A stretch of 64,000 nt of DNA from Candidatus Blautia stercorigallinarum (GCA_019112785.1 DXIQ01000092.1:20534-84533); one strand, 5' to 3'; positions 9,060-17,103 are shown, counted from the stretch's first letter. Notes: a model not told the origin generated them from the sequence alone. Made by a program: numbers and translations.

Positions 9060-9723
9060 ACCTCAATTCGTAGCCCATGCCCCGCACTGCTTTAATTTCT
9101 GTTTTTGATTTTACAAAGTGGAGTTTTTTCCGGACGAAAGAAATATAGACTTCCACGTTGTTATATTCTGTATCACTGTCATAACCCCAGACTTTCAGGG
9201 CGATCTGCTCCCTGGTAAGGATCTGCCCCTGGTTTGAGATCAGGTATTCCAGAATACGCAGTTCTTTCTCACTGAGGCGCACATTATTCTCTCCTGAAGA
9301 CAGGGAAGAAGCTCCTGGGTTCAGAGAAATATCACCGAATGTCAGGGTCCCGTCCGGGGAATGGATATTTCTCCGGCCCAGCGCCCGGATCCTGGCCAGA
9401 AGCTCTTTTGTCATAAAAGGCTTTGTAAGATAATCGTCCGCCCCGCAGTCCAGGCCAGTGACCTTGTCATCTATATCGCTCTTTGCCGTCAGCATAAGGA
9501 TCGGCGTCCGGATCCCTTTCTTTCTGACCTCCCGGGTGATGTCAAAACCGTTTTTTCCCGGAAGCATCACATCCAGGATCACCACGTCATAAACCCCGGT
9601 TTCTATGGCGTACTGGCCTTTCATCCCATCCCCACAGTGGTCTACCTCATAATTTTCCTGCCGCAGTATCTCACACAGAGCCTGGGCCATCCTCTCTTCA
9701 TCTTCTACAAGTAATATCCTCAT
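9046..9723 (-). CDS. OmpR/PhoB-family response regulator
   Basis: A 225-residue regulator. The receiver domain has acidic pocket E7/D8, phosphoacceptor D51 (VILDVMLPG) and conserved K in MLTAKSD, followed by a C-terminal winged helix with RLSEKELRILEYL and a VEVYISFVRKKL recognition region. First gene of the operon with the overlapping kinase. Upstream are a -10-like TATAAT and an ATGGGAT/ATCCCAT palindrome that could serve autoregulation. Confidence 0.94.
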   Translation of the reverse strand: MRILLVEDEERMAQALCEILRQENYEVDHCGDGMKGQYAIETGVYDVVILDVMLPGKNGFDITREVRKKGIRTPILMLTAKSDIDDKVTGLDCGADDYLTKPFMTKELLARIRALGRRNIHSPDGTLTFGDISLNPGASSLSSGENNVRLSEKELRILEYLISNQGQILTREQIALKVWGYDSDTEYNNVEVYISFVRKKLHFVKSKTEIKAVRGMGYELRYEDV

Positions 9724-9900
9724 CTCGCACCTCTCTGATCTCAGAAGAATATGGTTATCCTTTAAATTTTATCTACGATACCCACAGATTGTTACATGCT
9801 ACGCACTCTCACAATTCTCCTCATCATTCGCATATCATGGGATATACATCCCATTTTTATATTATACTAAAAAGCTTGAAACAACATTGAATATTTCAGC
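9724..9900 (-). promoter_or_regulatory. Upstream region of the two-component operon
   Basis: A minus-strand TATAAT (complement of 9861-9866) is followed by a 7-bp arm palindrome ATGGGAT-n4-ATCCCAT at 9837-9854, which would lie at the transcript start. A convincing -35 was not found. The rest of the 5' leader, about 110 bp, shows no obvious element. Confidence 0.45.
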
Positions 9901-10059
9901 AAACAGGGAGCTGCAGCACTAAACAAATATCAGGAATATATATACATTTTATGCGAATTTGTCGAGCAGGTTTTGAGACCATAGGCTCAAAGCCGCGCAG
10001 ACTGAGCAATAAAATGTATATATATTCTCGATTTTGAAGAATGCTGCAGCTCCCTGTTT
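9901..10059. repeat. Long nested inverted repeat (~160 bp)
   Basis: The outer arms AACAGGGAGCTGCAGCA (left) and TGCTGCAGCTCCCTGTT (right) match over 19 of 20 positions. Nested inside is a perfect 19-bp inverted repeat, GAATATATATACATTTTAT at 9934-9952 against 10009-10027. A third small stem, TTGAG/CTCAA, lies at the centre. It sits 10 bp past the DeoR stop codon. It could be a terminator/structured RNA or a small palindromic mobile element (MITE-like). Confidence 0.8.
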
Positions 10060-10069
10060 GCAAGTGGTG

Positions 10070-10816
10070 TTAGGGAACCACTACGATATTCTCATATTTC
10101 TTGAAGCTTTCGTCCGGGAGCCGGTCGGTAAGGATGATCCCGTCTTCAAACTCTCCGAAGGTTACCGGACTTGTATGATAAAATTTGCTGCTGTCACAGA
10201 GGATGTATGCCTGCTGGGTATGGGAAAGAGCGCATTCTTTTACCATGGCTTCGTTAATATCCGGGGTGGAAAATCCTGCCGAGGGACTGACTCCGTTCGT
10301 ACCCCAGAAACCTTTGGTGAAATTAAATTTTTTCAGGTTTACATAGGCCTCGTTTCCCACGATAGCCTCTGTAGCCGCCTTTACTTCTCCGCCGATGAGG
10401 ATCACCCGGAATCCATTCTCCGCCAGATGAAGGGCATGGGATACGGCGTTTGTGACAAAAGCCGCAGAGTGCTCTGTAAGATAAGGGATCATAGCTCCTG
10501 TAGTAGTGCCGGCGTCCAGATAGACGAAATCTTCCGGCTCCACAAGAGAAGCCGCATATCTGCCGATCCTGTTTTTCTCTTCCCGGTAAAGTTCCTGCCT
10601 CTGGGATACCTGTTCCTCTCTGAGCATGACCCGGCCTTCAGGTCTTACCGCTCCTCCAAAGACTTTTGTAAGCGCGCCTCTTTTATCCAGTGCATTCAGG
10701 TCCCGCCGTATAGTAGATTCAGAAGCATGGAAATACTCCTTCAGCTCCTGAAGAGTAACACTCCCTTTCTGGTTCAGGAGCCGAAGGATCTCCTCCTGTC
10801 GTTGTTCCGTCAGCAT
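10070..10816 (-). CDS. fruR: DeoR/GlpR family transcriptional regulator of the fructose genes
   Basis: A 248-residue regulator. The N-terminal DeoR helix-turn-helix (residues 1-57, RQEEILRLLNQKGSVTLQEL, SESTIRRDLNAL) is joined to a sugar-phosphate-sensing domain (DAGTTTGAMIPYL, NAVSHALHLAENG). In this family fructose 1-phosphate is a frequent effector. It follows the PTS gene by 115 bp but has its own promoter, so it can be made independently. Repeated TGAATGATTA boxes at the fruK promoter are the likely operators. The symbol is by context. Confidence 0.85.
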   Translation of the reverse strand: MLTEQRQEEILRLLNQKGSVTLQELKEYFHASESTIRRDLNALDKRGALTKVFGGAVRPEGRVMLREEQVSQRQELYREEKNRIGRYAASLVEPEDFVYLDAGTTTGAMIPYLTEHSAAFVTNAVSHALHLAENGFRVILIGGEVKAATEAIVGNEAYVNLKKFNFTKGFWGTNGVSPSAGFSTPDINEAMVKECALSHTQQAYILCDSSKFYHTSPVTFGEFEDGIILTDRLPDESFKKYENIVVVP

Positions 10817-10862
10817 ATGGTTTCCCCCTTAGAAAATTCTGTTGTTTATCCTGCTGCCTTTT

Positions 10863-10891
10863 ATTCTACACAACTTTCTTTTTCGGGGCAA
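10863..10891 (-). promoter_or_regulatory. Internal promoter for the DeoR regulator
   Basis: TTGCCC and TAGAAT separated by 17 bp on the minus strand, in the gap between the PTS gene and the regulator. Confidence 0.65.
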
Positions 10892-10931
10892 CCATTTTCC
10901 CGATTTCTGTGTTTTAACAGGATCCTGTCTG

Positions 10932-12848
10932 TTACCCTTCCACTTTTTTCTTTAATATTCCAAGAAGCACTGCGCCGATCACAGTTCCAACCACCAGGGA
11001 TACCAGATACATCAGCGGATGTTCCACTACCGGGAATACGAAGATCCCGCCGTGAGGAGCCATAAGGGTACATCCAAAGGCCATAGACAGGGCTCCGGAA
11101 ACTGCTGACCCGATAATACAGGAAGGCAGCACATGAAGAGGATCAGATGCCGCAAAGGGGATAGCGCCTTCTGTGATAAAGGCAAGACCCATAATAAAGT
11201 TTACAGGACCGGATTCTCTTTCCTGTTTTGTAAATTTGTTCTTAAACAGCAAAGTTGCCAGGGCAATAGCGCAGGGCGGAACCATACCGCCGATCATAAC
11301 TGCTGCCATAATATCGTAGTTGCCTGCGGCAATGGAGGCAGTTCCGAATACATAAGCCGCCTTATTAAAGGGGCCTCCCATATCAATGGACATCATACCG
11401 GCTACAATGATCCCCAGAAGGATCTTGCTGCTTCCGCTCATGTTCGTCAGAGCCGTGTTTAAAGCTGTGTTCAAAGCGCCGATAGGAGGCTCAATGATAA
11501 AGTTCATGATCAGTCCCATGAAAAGGATACCGAATAAAGGATATAAAAGCACCGGGGCGATCTTTTCAATAGATGCCGGAAGTCTGTCAAAAACTTTTCT
11601 CAGAAGAACGATAAGATAGCCTGCAATAAAACCTGCTGCCAGAGCTCCTAAGAATCCTGACTTTCCGTTGGCAGCGATCATACCGCCTACAAATCCTACT
11701 GCCAGACCTGGACGGTCTCCGATACTCATAGCAATAAAACCAGCAAGTACAGGAAGCATGAATCCAAAAGCCACATTACCGATCTGCCGGAACTGAGCGG
11801 CTACCGGGGTAATAGTACCGAAATTTGCCCGGGCTTCCTGGGAAAGAGAATTCATATCCACGCTGAGACCATCGATCAGGAAGGCCAGGGCGATCAGGAT
11901 ACCGCCGCCTACTACAAATGGGAGCATATGGGAAACACCATTCATCAGCTGGGTATATACCTTATGTCCTGCTCCCCCTGCTGATCCGGTCTTTTTCTCT
12001 GTTTTCGGACTATCCGAATGATAAACCGGGGCATCCTGTTTCATAGCTCTGTCGATCAGCTGGTCCGCCTTGCTGATACCGTCGGATACAGGGCATTCGA
12101 TCAGGTGCTTGCCGTCAAATCTTTCCATAGGCACATTAGCATCTGCGGCAATGATCACGCAGTCCGCCTCTTCGATTTCTTTTTCTGTTAATACATTCTT
12201 GGCTCCTCCGGATCCCCTGGTCTCTACTTTGATCCGGCAGTTTTTCTTTTTGGCTGCCTTTTCCAGACCTTCCGCCGCCATATAAGTATGGGCGATCCCT
12301 GTAGGACAGGAGGTTACAGCAACGATCCGACAGGCTTTTTCAGAAGTATCCTCTAAGGTCTGGGAAGCCAGCTGCTCATTCAGACTGGGCTTCTCTTCAT
12401 CTGCCTTGTCTACGATCTGAAGAAATTCTTCTACTGTGGAAGCATTCTCCAGATTCTTTACAAAATCTTCATCCATCAGCAGCGTAGAAAGCTTGCTCAG
12501 CACATCCAGATGCACGTTATCTTTGGTATTCGGAGCCGCAATAAGGAAAATCAGATGGACCGGCTCTCCATCCAGTGAATCAAAATCTACGCCGTTCTTT
12601 ACTACCATCGCAGCAAGACCCGGACGTATAACAGAGTCTCCTTTTCCATGAGGGATAGCGATCCCTTCTCCTACACCTGTGGTGCTTTCTTCTTCTCTTG
12701 CATACACCTGCTGGCGGTAAGCTTCTTTATCCCGTATTTTTCCGCTTTTCACCATCAGTTCTACCATCTGATCCAGGGCCTCTTTTTTGGATGCCGGAGC
12801 ACCGGTCAGAGAAATGCTCCTGGGATCCAGCAATTCTGTGATTCTCAT
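10932..12848 (-). CDS. fruA: PTS fructose transporter subunit IIABC
   Basis: A 638-residue multidomain PTS permease that imports fructose as fructose 1-phosphate. The EIIA domain (1-150) has the phospho-histidine H67 in AIPHGKGDS. EIIB (about 172-270) has the phospho-cysteine C181 in VTSCPTGIAHT. A linker with Lys/Asp (about 270-300) leads to the EIIC membrane domain, with multiple helices and the conserved GGPFNKAAY and FITEGAIPFAA segments. Same order of domains as fructose enzymes of Firmicutes. Downstream of fruK by 22 bp. Confidence 0.93.
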   Translation of the reverse strand: MRITELLDPRSISLTGAPASKKEALDQMVELMVKSGKIRDKEAYRQQVYAREEESTTGVGEGIAIPHGKGDSVIRPGLAAMVVKNGVDFDSLDGEPVHLIFLIAAPNTKDNVHLDVLSKLSTLLMDEDFVKNLENASTVEEFLQIVDKADEEKPSLNEQLASQTLEDTSEKACRIVAVTSCPTGIAHTYMAAEGLEKAAKKKNCRIKVETRGSGGAKNVLTEKEIEEADCVIIAADANVPMERFDGKHLIECPVSDGISKADQLIDRAMKQDAPVYHSDSPKTEKKTGSAGGAGHKVYTQLMNGVSHMLPFVVGGGILIALAFLIDGLSVDMNSLSQEARANFGTITPVAAQFRQIGNVAFGFMLPVLAGFIAMSIGDRPGLAVGFVGGMIAANGKSGFLGALAAGFIAGYLIVLLRKVFDRLPASIEKIAPVLLYPLFGILFMGLIMNFIIEPPIGALNTALNTALTNMSGSSKILLGIIVAGMMSIDMGGPFNKAAYVFGTASIAAGNYDIMAAVMIGGMVPPCAIALATLLFKNKFTKQERESGPVNFIMGLAFITEGAIPFAASDPLHVLPSCIIGSAVSGALSMAFGCTLMAPHGGIFVFPVVEHPLMYLVSLVVGTVIGAVLLGILKKKVEG

Positions 12849-12870
12849 ATCTTTTTCTCCCTTCTATCTG

Positions 12871-13785
12871 TCAGGCAGATTGGCTGACCTGCCTGAAAAC
12901 TTCTTCTACTTCTTCTTTCGTAGCCAGATTCTCTGAAAAAGCGCTGGCGCTTCCTGCAGAGATCCCCATACGGAAGGCGTACTCATAATCCTTTTTCGTA
13001 AGCCATCCTGCCAGAAAACCGGCTACCATAGAATCCCCCGCCCCCACGGCGTTGACCAGTTTTCCTTTTGGCGCGGGAAGCATATGGACCTGTCCCTTTT
13101 CGTCCAGGAGCACAGCCCCCTGGCCTGCCATGGAAACCAACACATTCCTTGCTCCCTTTTCCTGCATCTTTCTGGCATATGGGACCACATCTTCCCGGGT
13201 CTCCAGCTTTACCTGGAAAATTTCTCCCAGTTCATGGTTATTAGGCTTGATCAGGAAAGGTCTGTACTCCAGAACATGGAGCAAAAGCTCTCCCGTGGCG
13301 TCTACCACTGCCAGGATGCCTTTTCCCTCCAGCCTTTTCAATATATCGCTGTAAATGGAATCCGGCATGGTCCTGGGAATACTTCCTGCCAGTACCAGAA
13401 CATCCTCTTCTTTTAAGCTATCCAGTTTCCGGAGCAGTCTCTCCGTTTCCTCCGGGGTGATATCCGGTCCCTGACCGTTGATCTCAGTCCCGTCAAAATC
13501 CTTCATCTTCACGTTGATCCTGGAATAGCCATTTGGCAGATCGATAAAATCACTGGCCAGTCCCATTTCTTCTACTCTTCTTTTAATCTCCTCTCCGGTA
13601 AATCCCGCCGAAAAACCAAGAGCTGTATTGGGAATCCCCAGGTTCTTCAACACTGTAGAAACATTAATCCCCTTGCCTCCCGGGAGCATCTGCTCTTTTG
13701 CAGTCCGGTTGGTCTTTCCAAGCTGGAAATCCTCCACGGAAACGATATAATCCAGAGAAGGATTGAATGTAACTGTATAAACCAT
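12871..13785 (-). CDS. fruK: 1-phosphofructokinase
   Basis: A 304-residue PfkB-family kinase converting fructose 1-phosphate to fructose 1,6-bisphosphate. It has TFNPSLDYIV at the N-terminus, the GGKGINVS signature 1 and GAGDSMVAGF signature 2 with the catalytic Asp. First gene of the fructose operon, with a good AAAGGAGG ribosome binding site and a promoter overlapped by operator-like repeats. Confidence 0.93.
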   Translation of the reverse strand: MVYTVTFNPSLDYIVSVEDFQLGKTNRTAKEQMLPGGKGINVSTVLKNLGIPNTALGFSAGFTGEEIKRRVEEMGLASDFIDLPNGYSRINVKMKDFDGTEINGQGPDITPEETERLLRKLDSLKEEDVLVLAGSIPRTMPDSIYSDILKRLEGKGILAVVDATGELLLHVLEYRPFLIKPNNHELGEIFQVKLETREDVVPYARKMQEKGARNVLVSMAGQGAVLLDEKGQVHMLPAPKGKLVNAVGAGDSMVAGFLAGWLTKKDYEYAFRMGISAGSASAFSENLATKEEVEEVFRQVSQSA

Positions 13786-13808
13786 TTCTTTTCCTCCTTT
13801 ATGTCTAT

Positions 13809-13836
13809 ATTATACATCATAATCATTCATTTTCAA
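13809..13836 (-). promoter_or_regulatory. fruK promoter
   Basis: TTGAAA and TATAAT with a 16-bp spacer on the minus strand, 24 bp upstream of the fruK start codon. The spacer contains one copy of the 11-bp operator-like box. Confidence 0.75.
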
Positions 13837-13905
13837 TCATATTAATTCACAATATTTCTAGTTTGTTTTTAGTAATCTTTCACAATCAGTCATTTAATCA
13901 TTCAT
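13820..13905 (-). promoter_or_regulatory. Repeated operator-like boxes (probable DeoR/FruR sites)
   Basis: The 11-mer ATGAATGATTA (minus strand) occurs twice, at 13820-13830 and 13895-13905, exactly 75 bp apart (about seven helical turns). Partial copies (TGAATGAATATGAATG, TGACTGATTG) extend to ~13920. DeoR-family repressors commonly bind spaced direct repeats and loop DNA. Assignment to the neighbouring regulator is inferred. Confidence 0.6.
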
Positions 13906-13996
13906 ATTCATTCATTTAATTTCCTACTATTGTCATTTCCCGCCGCAGGATCCCAGGAGGCTCTCACTGTACCCTATAACGCCGGCTTAGGAAGGC

Positions 13997-14044
13997 AAAA
14001 AAAGAGCTGAAGTTTTTCTTTGATATCAAGAAGAACTTCAGCTC
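13997..14044 (-). terminator. Terminator of the HPr-like gene
   Basis: A GAGCTGAAG / CTTCAGCTC stem with an extended inner AAGTTCTTCTTGA pairing, followed on the minus strand by TTTTTTT. It begins 8 bp past the HPr-like stop codon. Confidence 0.85.
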
Positions 14045-14051
14045 CATATCT

Positions 14052-14348
14052 TCATAAATTTTTGTTTTCATCCATTTCTCCCAGGCCGTTTTCAATAGCA
14101 GCTACCGCAGCTGCCAAAGCTTCTTTTTCGTCAGGGCCTTCACTTGTGATCACGATCTCCTGTCCCTGGATCACCCCTGCCGCCACAATGTTCAGAATGC
14201 TCTTCAGATTTACAACTCCTTTCACATTGTTTTTTTCATAGGCAAACTGCAGCTTGGCATTGTATTTTAAAACACTGTTTGACAACACAGTTGCCGTCCT
14301 CAGATGAAGCCCCGAAGGGTTTATGATCTTTACTTTTTTACTTACCAT
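14052..14348 (-). CDS. HPr family phosphocarrier protein
   Basis: A 98-residue HPr homolog, about 10 residues longer than canonical HPr. The active-site segment is GLHLRTA with H15 and R17 kept, but with Leu and Thr where HPr usually has Ala and Pro. The regulatory serine region is LKSILNIVAAG, with the Ser at position 50 because of a short insertion. It could be a PTS phosphocarrier dedicated to the nearby fructose system, or a variant with a regulatory role. It lies 20 bp after the RNase H gene and ends in a strong terminator. Confidence 0.85.
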   Translation of the reverse strand: MVSKKVKIINPSGLHLRTATVLSNSVLKYNAKLQFAYEKNNVKGVVNLKSILNIVAAGVIQGQEIVITSEGPDEKEALAAAVAAIENGLGEMDENKNL

Positions 14349-14368
14349 GATCTTTTTCCTCCTCTTTT

Positions 14369-14962
14369 TTATATTCCCAGCGCAGCCTTTGCAAGACGGT
14401 CAACCGCCTCGTTCAGTTCCACGCCGCTGTGTCCTTTTACTTTATGAAAGATCACTTTCACATTTTTTAAACTGTCATAAAAATTTTTGTAGCGGATAGT
14501 TCCCGGTTTATTTCTTTTCCATTCGCCTGTAGCCCAGGATTCGATCCCCTGATAGTCATAATATAAATGAAGGATCCTGATATTCCGTTTTTCACAGAAA
14601 TCCATAGCAGCCATAGCTCCTTCCAGTTCTCCTGCTACATTCCTCATAGTAATGTCCTCGCCACCCTGGAATGCCCGGCTCAGCTCTGTCCGCTCTCCCT
14701 GATACAGAAGGATACAGCCATAGGAATAGGCTTTCTTTGACTGGTCAAAGCTGCCGTCCACATAAGCTGTACAGCATTCTTCTTCCGGACACTCTGACGG
14801 CGGCGCCTGGTCTCCCTTTAAATATCTCTGCGCTTCCTCAGGCGTAGAAAAACTTTTATACTGAGCGCCGGAATATCCGTTTACGCTGGCTTTACATTCC
14901 TCCCAGGTCGCGAATATCCCCGTTGATCTGCCCTTCTTTACTGCGTAATATTTTTTTGCCAT
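14369..14962 (-). CDS. rnhA: Ribonuclease H1-type protein with N-terminal viroplasmin domain
   Basis: A 197-residue enzyme that cleaves RNA in RNA-DNA hybrids. Residues 1-45 (KKYYAVKKGRSTGIFATWEE) form a viroplasmin/caulimovirus VI-type hybrid-binding domain. The C-terminal domain has the catalytic acids D in AYVDGSFD, E in AGELEGAMAA, D in YYDYQGIE and the final D in NEAVDRLAK, with the basic KVKGHSGVE loop. Same strand as the phosphodiesterase upstream (37-bp gap). Confidence 0.92.
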   Translation of the reverse strand: MAKKYYAVKKGRSTGIFATWEECKASVNGYSGAQYKSFSTPEEAQRYLKGDQAPPSECPEEECCTAYVDGSFDQSKKAYSYGCILLYQGERTELSRAFQGGEDITMRNVAGELEGAMAAMDFCEKRNIRILHLYYDYQGIESWATGEWKRNKPGTIRYKNFYDSLKNVKVIFHKVKGHSGVELNEAVDRLAKAALGI

Positions 14963-14999
14963 AGGTTATCCTCTCCCCAGTGCGGTCTTTCTTTCGGAA

Positions 15000-15818
15000 C
15001 TACAATTCCATACACTGGTCTGTTGAATTAATAAAACTGTAAAAATGTATGGTCTCCATATCAGCAGGTATTTCCGCGCCATGGCTGCCCATAAACATAA
15101 ATTTTCTATGACACCCGTGATCCGGCGCAAAAGCCAGGATTGCAGGATGCTTCTTCCAGTATTCTTTTATCCTGTCATAAATTTTCAAAAACATCTCAAT
15201 ATTCTTATCAAGAGCTTCCAGTGCCCGGCTTCCTTCAGGGCCAAAGCGGTGCATCATATAATCATAGTTTCCATTATAAAGGACCATAAAGTCATATTTG
15301 TCTTTTTCTATCAGATCCAGAGCCTTTTCGTTGCATTCCTCAACGGTAGGATAAATAAAATAATCAATATCTCTCCCCAGAAATATCCTGGAAATACTGT
15401 CTCCCTCTGTAGAAATAATGGCCGCTTTTTTCTTTTCTTTCACCAGATAATCGAATACTGTATCCACCTGGAGTACAGGCTTTCTGTATTTCATGATCCC
15501 GTGTTCCTGAGGGGAAAGGCCTGTATACATAGTCCCGAAACATACAGGAGTCACCGGAGGATATACTGCATGGACCTTCATACGGAGCTGTATCCGGTTT
15601 TCCAGCTCTGTAAATTTTTCCTGATATTTCCGGTAAAGCCATATTCCGATCGCATCCGGATTATAAAAAAATACCCGTCTGCTGCCTTTTCCTGTCAGCT
15701 CCCGGCTGGCTATATCCAGCACCTTTCCATGGGGCTCTTCCATTTTCCTGCCGGGCGTTATATCTAAAAGCTTCAGGATCGTGGCAGCCGTCTGCCCGAT
15801 CCTATGCTCGTGATACAT
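15000..15818 (-). CDS. Alkaline phosphatase superfamily protein (phosphodiesterase/pyrophosphatase-like)
   Basis: A 272-residue protein of the type I phosphodiesterase/nucleotide pyrophosphatase fold. The VYPPVTPVCFGTMYTGL segment supplies the nucleophilic Thr and its usual GLSPQEHG follow-up. Later metal ligands are probably in NYDYMMHRFG and FAPDHGCHRK and in the SHGAEIP segment. No signal peptide, so cytosolic. Substrate not predictable. Transcribed from an extended -10 promoter and probably co-transcribed with rnhA and the HPr-like gene. Confidence 0.78.
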   Translation of the reverse strand: MYHEHRIGQTAATILKLLDITPGRKMEEPHGKVLDIASRELTGKGSRRVFFYNPDAIGIWLYRKYQEKFTELENRIQLRMKVHAVYPPVTPVCFGTMYTGLSPQEHGIMKYRKPVLQVDTVFDYLVKEKKKAAIISTEGDSISRIFLGRDIDYFIYPTVEECNEKALDLIEKDKYDFMVLYNGNYDYMMHRFGPEGSRALEALDKNIEMFLKIYDRIKEYWKKHPAILAFAPDHGCHRKFMFMGSHGAEIPADMETIHFYSFINSTDQCMEL

Positions 15819-15887
15819 TTATATATTCCCCCTCTGTATTCCAATATAACAAGTATTGTATGTTAAAAAATCTACATTATCATTTGT

Positions 15888-15896
15888 ATTCTATCA
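15888..15896 (-). promoter_or_regulatory. Extended -10 promoter of the phosphodiesterase operon
   Basis: TGATAGAAT on the minus strand, ~70 bp upstream of the start codon, with no strong -35 at the usual distance. Confidence 0.5.
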
Positions 15897-15966
15897 CATA
15901 CCGCACCATTTGGCATTCTTTTTCTTACAAAATTTCCTTATATTGCGTTATTCCTATCTATCCGTC

Positions 15967-16461
15967 TTACTGCAAAAAGACATCCTGGCTCTTCTGAAGC
16001 CGGATGTCTTTCCATGCAGTTCGATCATGGGGGTAATCCCAGTAACACCAGTCTTCATTATTCTCCCATTTTCCGGCTTTGACAGTTTCATCATGATGTC
16101 CGTAATGAGAGCAGATCTCCAGGAGTAATCCAAGGGCATACTGTCCTACGATCTGTGTTCCATAAGTAGGAACGTTTACTACCGGGATCCCTTTCTCTTT
16201 TGCATAAGTATAATCTACCACATTGTATTCTGTAGACAGGACAGCGATCAATTTAATATTGCCGCATTTATCAATAGTCTCTTTGGAGATAGGTGTTTTG
16301 TTGATTACAACAATCTCTGCGTCTCCGATCCGTTCTGCGATCAGAGGAGACTCTTCATAGGAAGCCCTGTCATATACTGTTACTTTTCCCAGTTCCTTTA
16401 AAGCATCCCAGCTTAAATCTCCGGGATTTTCTGTATATCCGTCTAAAACAACTATTTTCAT
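15967..16461 (-). pseudogene. 2-hydroxyacid dehydrogenase remnant (frameshifted, C-terminus lost)
   Basis: The N-terminal ~145 residues match D-isomer-specific 2-hydroxyacid dehydrogenases (MKIVVLDGYTENPGDLSW, GIPVVNVPTYGTQIVGQYAL). In a CCCCC run after WCYWDYP the frame slips by one extra C. The expected continuation, MIELHGKT, is readable in the next frame. The NAD-binding GxGxxG core and the rest are absent because the sequence runs directly into a terminator hairpin. Intact enzymes are ~320 residues. It starts 1 bp past the truncated RraA stop. Clearly a broken gene. Confidence 0.88.
15974..16011 (-). terminator. Terminator within the dehydrogenase remnant
   Basis: AAAGACATCCGGCT pairs with AGCC(A)GGATGTCTTT around a 7-nt loop, followed by Ts on the minus strand. 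It presumably terminated the former operon and was brought next to the N-terminal coding part by a deletion. Confidence 0.85.
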
Positions 16462-16462
16462 C

Positions 16463-16981
16463 CTATTTTTCACCTTTACCTACGATAATATCTCCCGGAT
16501 TGATAATGATACCTGCGAAAGATACCGGGAAGTTCATTTTACCTGGGCCGTTTTTGTAAGGACCGTTTGGTGTAACGCCTTTTGCATATACCAGAAAGTC
16601 CATCTGGCTTAAAGTATAGCCGTCACGTACACATCCGTCGATGATGATCCCTGCAAGACCTCTGGATTTTGCATAGCTGCTCATGATCTCTCCGCACAGT
16701 GCACGGCTCATGCTGCCTTTGTTTGCCAGAACGATCACGTCTCCCGGCTGAGCCATATCCAGAGCCTTATGGAACAGAAGGTTATCTCCTGCCGGTGCAT
16801 TTACCGTAAAAGCGGTGCCCAGCAGACGTGCTTTTGGGTTTAACGGGTAAATGCTGGCGTCAACGGCAGCGATCCTGCCACAGTTGTCGTCAATGTTTGC
16901 TACCGGAATGCCTCTGAAGGCTTCTACCAGTTCCTTAGCCGGTCTTTCAAAGTTTCTTCTAATCCTACATCCTACTGCCAT
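16463..16981 (-). pseudogene. RraA family protein, C-terminally truncated
   Basis: 172 residues aligned to the RraA/dimethylmenaquinone methyltransferase-like fold (class II aldolase or RNase E inhibitor-like): EAFRGIPVANIDDNCGR, AGDNLLFHKALD, GIIIDGCVRDG. It stops at PGDIIVGKGEK, exactly where family members continue with a D-x-D-G-V-V-type strand and a ~50-residue C-terminal helix. The start has an AGAGG ribosome binding site. Whether the short product still folds is unknown. Its neighbours are also broken, so a pseudogene is the best reading. Confidence 0.7.
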
Positions 16982-17035
16982 TTTTTTAACCTCTTTTCTT
17001 TCAATCTGACCTCATCATAGCACAGAACTTAATAA

Positions 17036-17064
17036 TTGAAAAACGAATAATTTCTCTGTATAAT
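17036..17064 (+). promoter_or_regulatory. lysR promoter and divergent control region
   Basis: TTGAAA and TATAAT with a 17-bp spacer upstream of lysR. A direct repeat of AATAATT (at 17031 and 17046, 15 bp apart) overlaps it and could be the regulator's own binding site, controlling the divergent rraA remnant as well. Confidence 0.7.
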
Positions 17065-17103
17065 ATAAACAAATTCTATATATTACTAAAGGAGAATGTA
17101 TGA

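Noticed and set aside
10034..11065. 343-codon plus-strand frame
   Set aside because: It lies antisense to the DeoR gene and the PTS gene, and its translation shows no family features.
16463..16981. RraA as a short functional gene
   Set aside because: The missing C-terminal strand and helix and its broken neighbours favour a pseudogene, although a stable short protein is not excluded.
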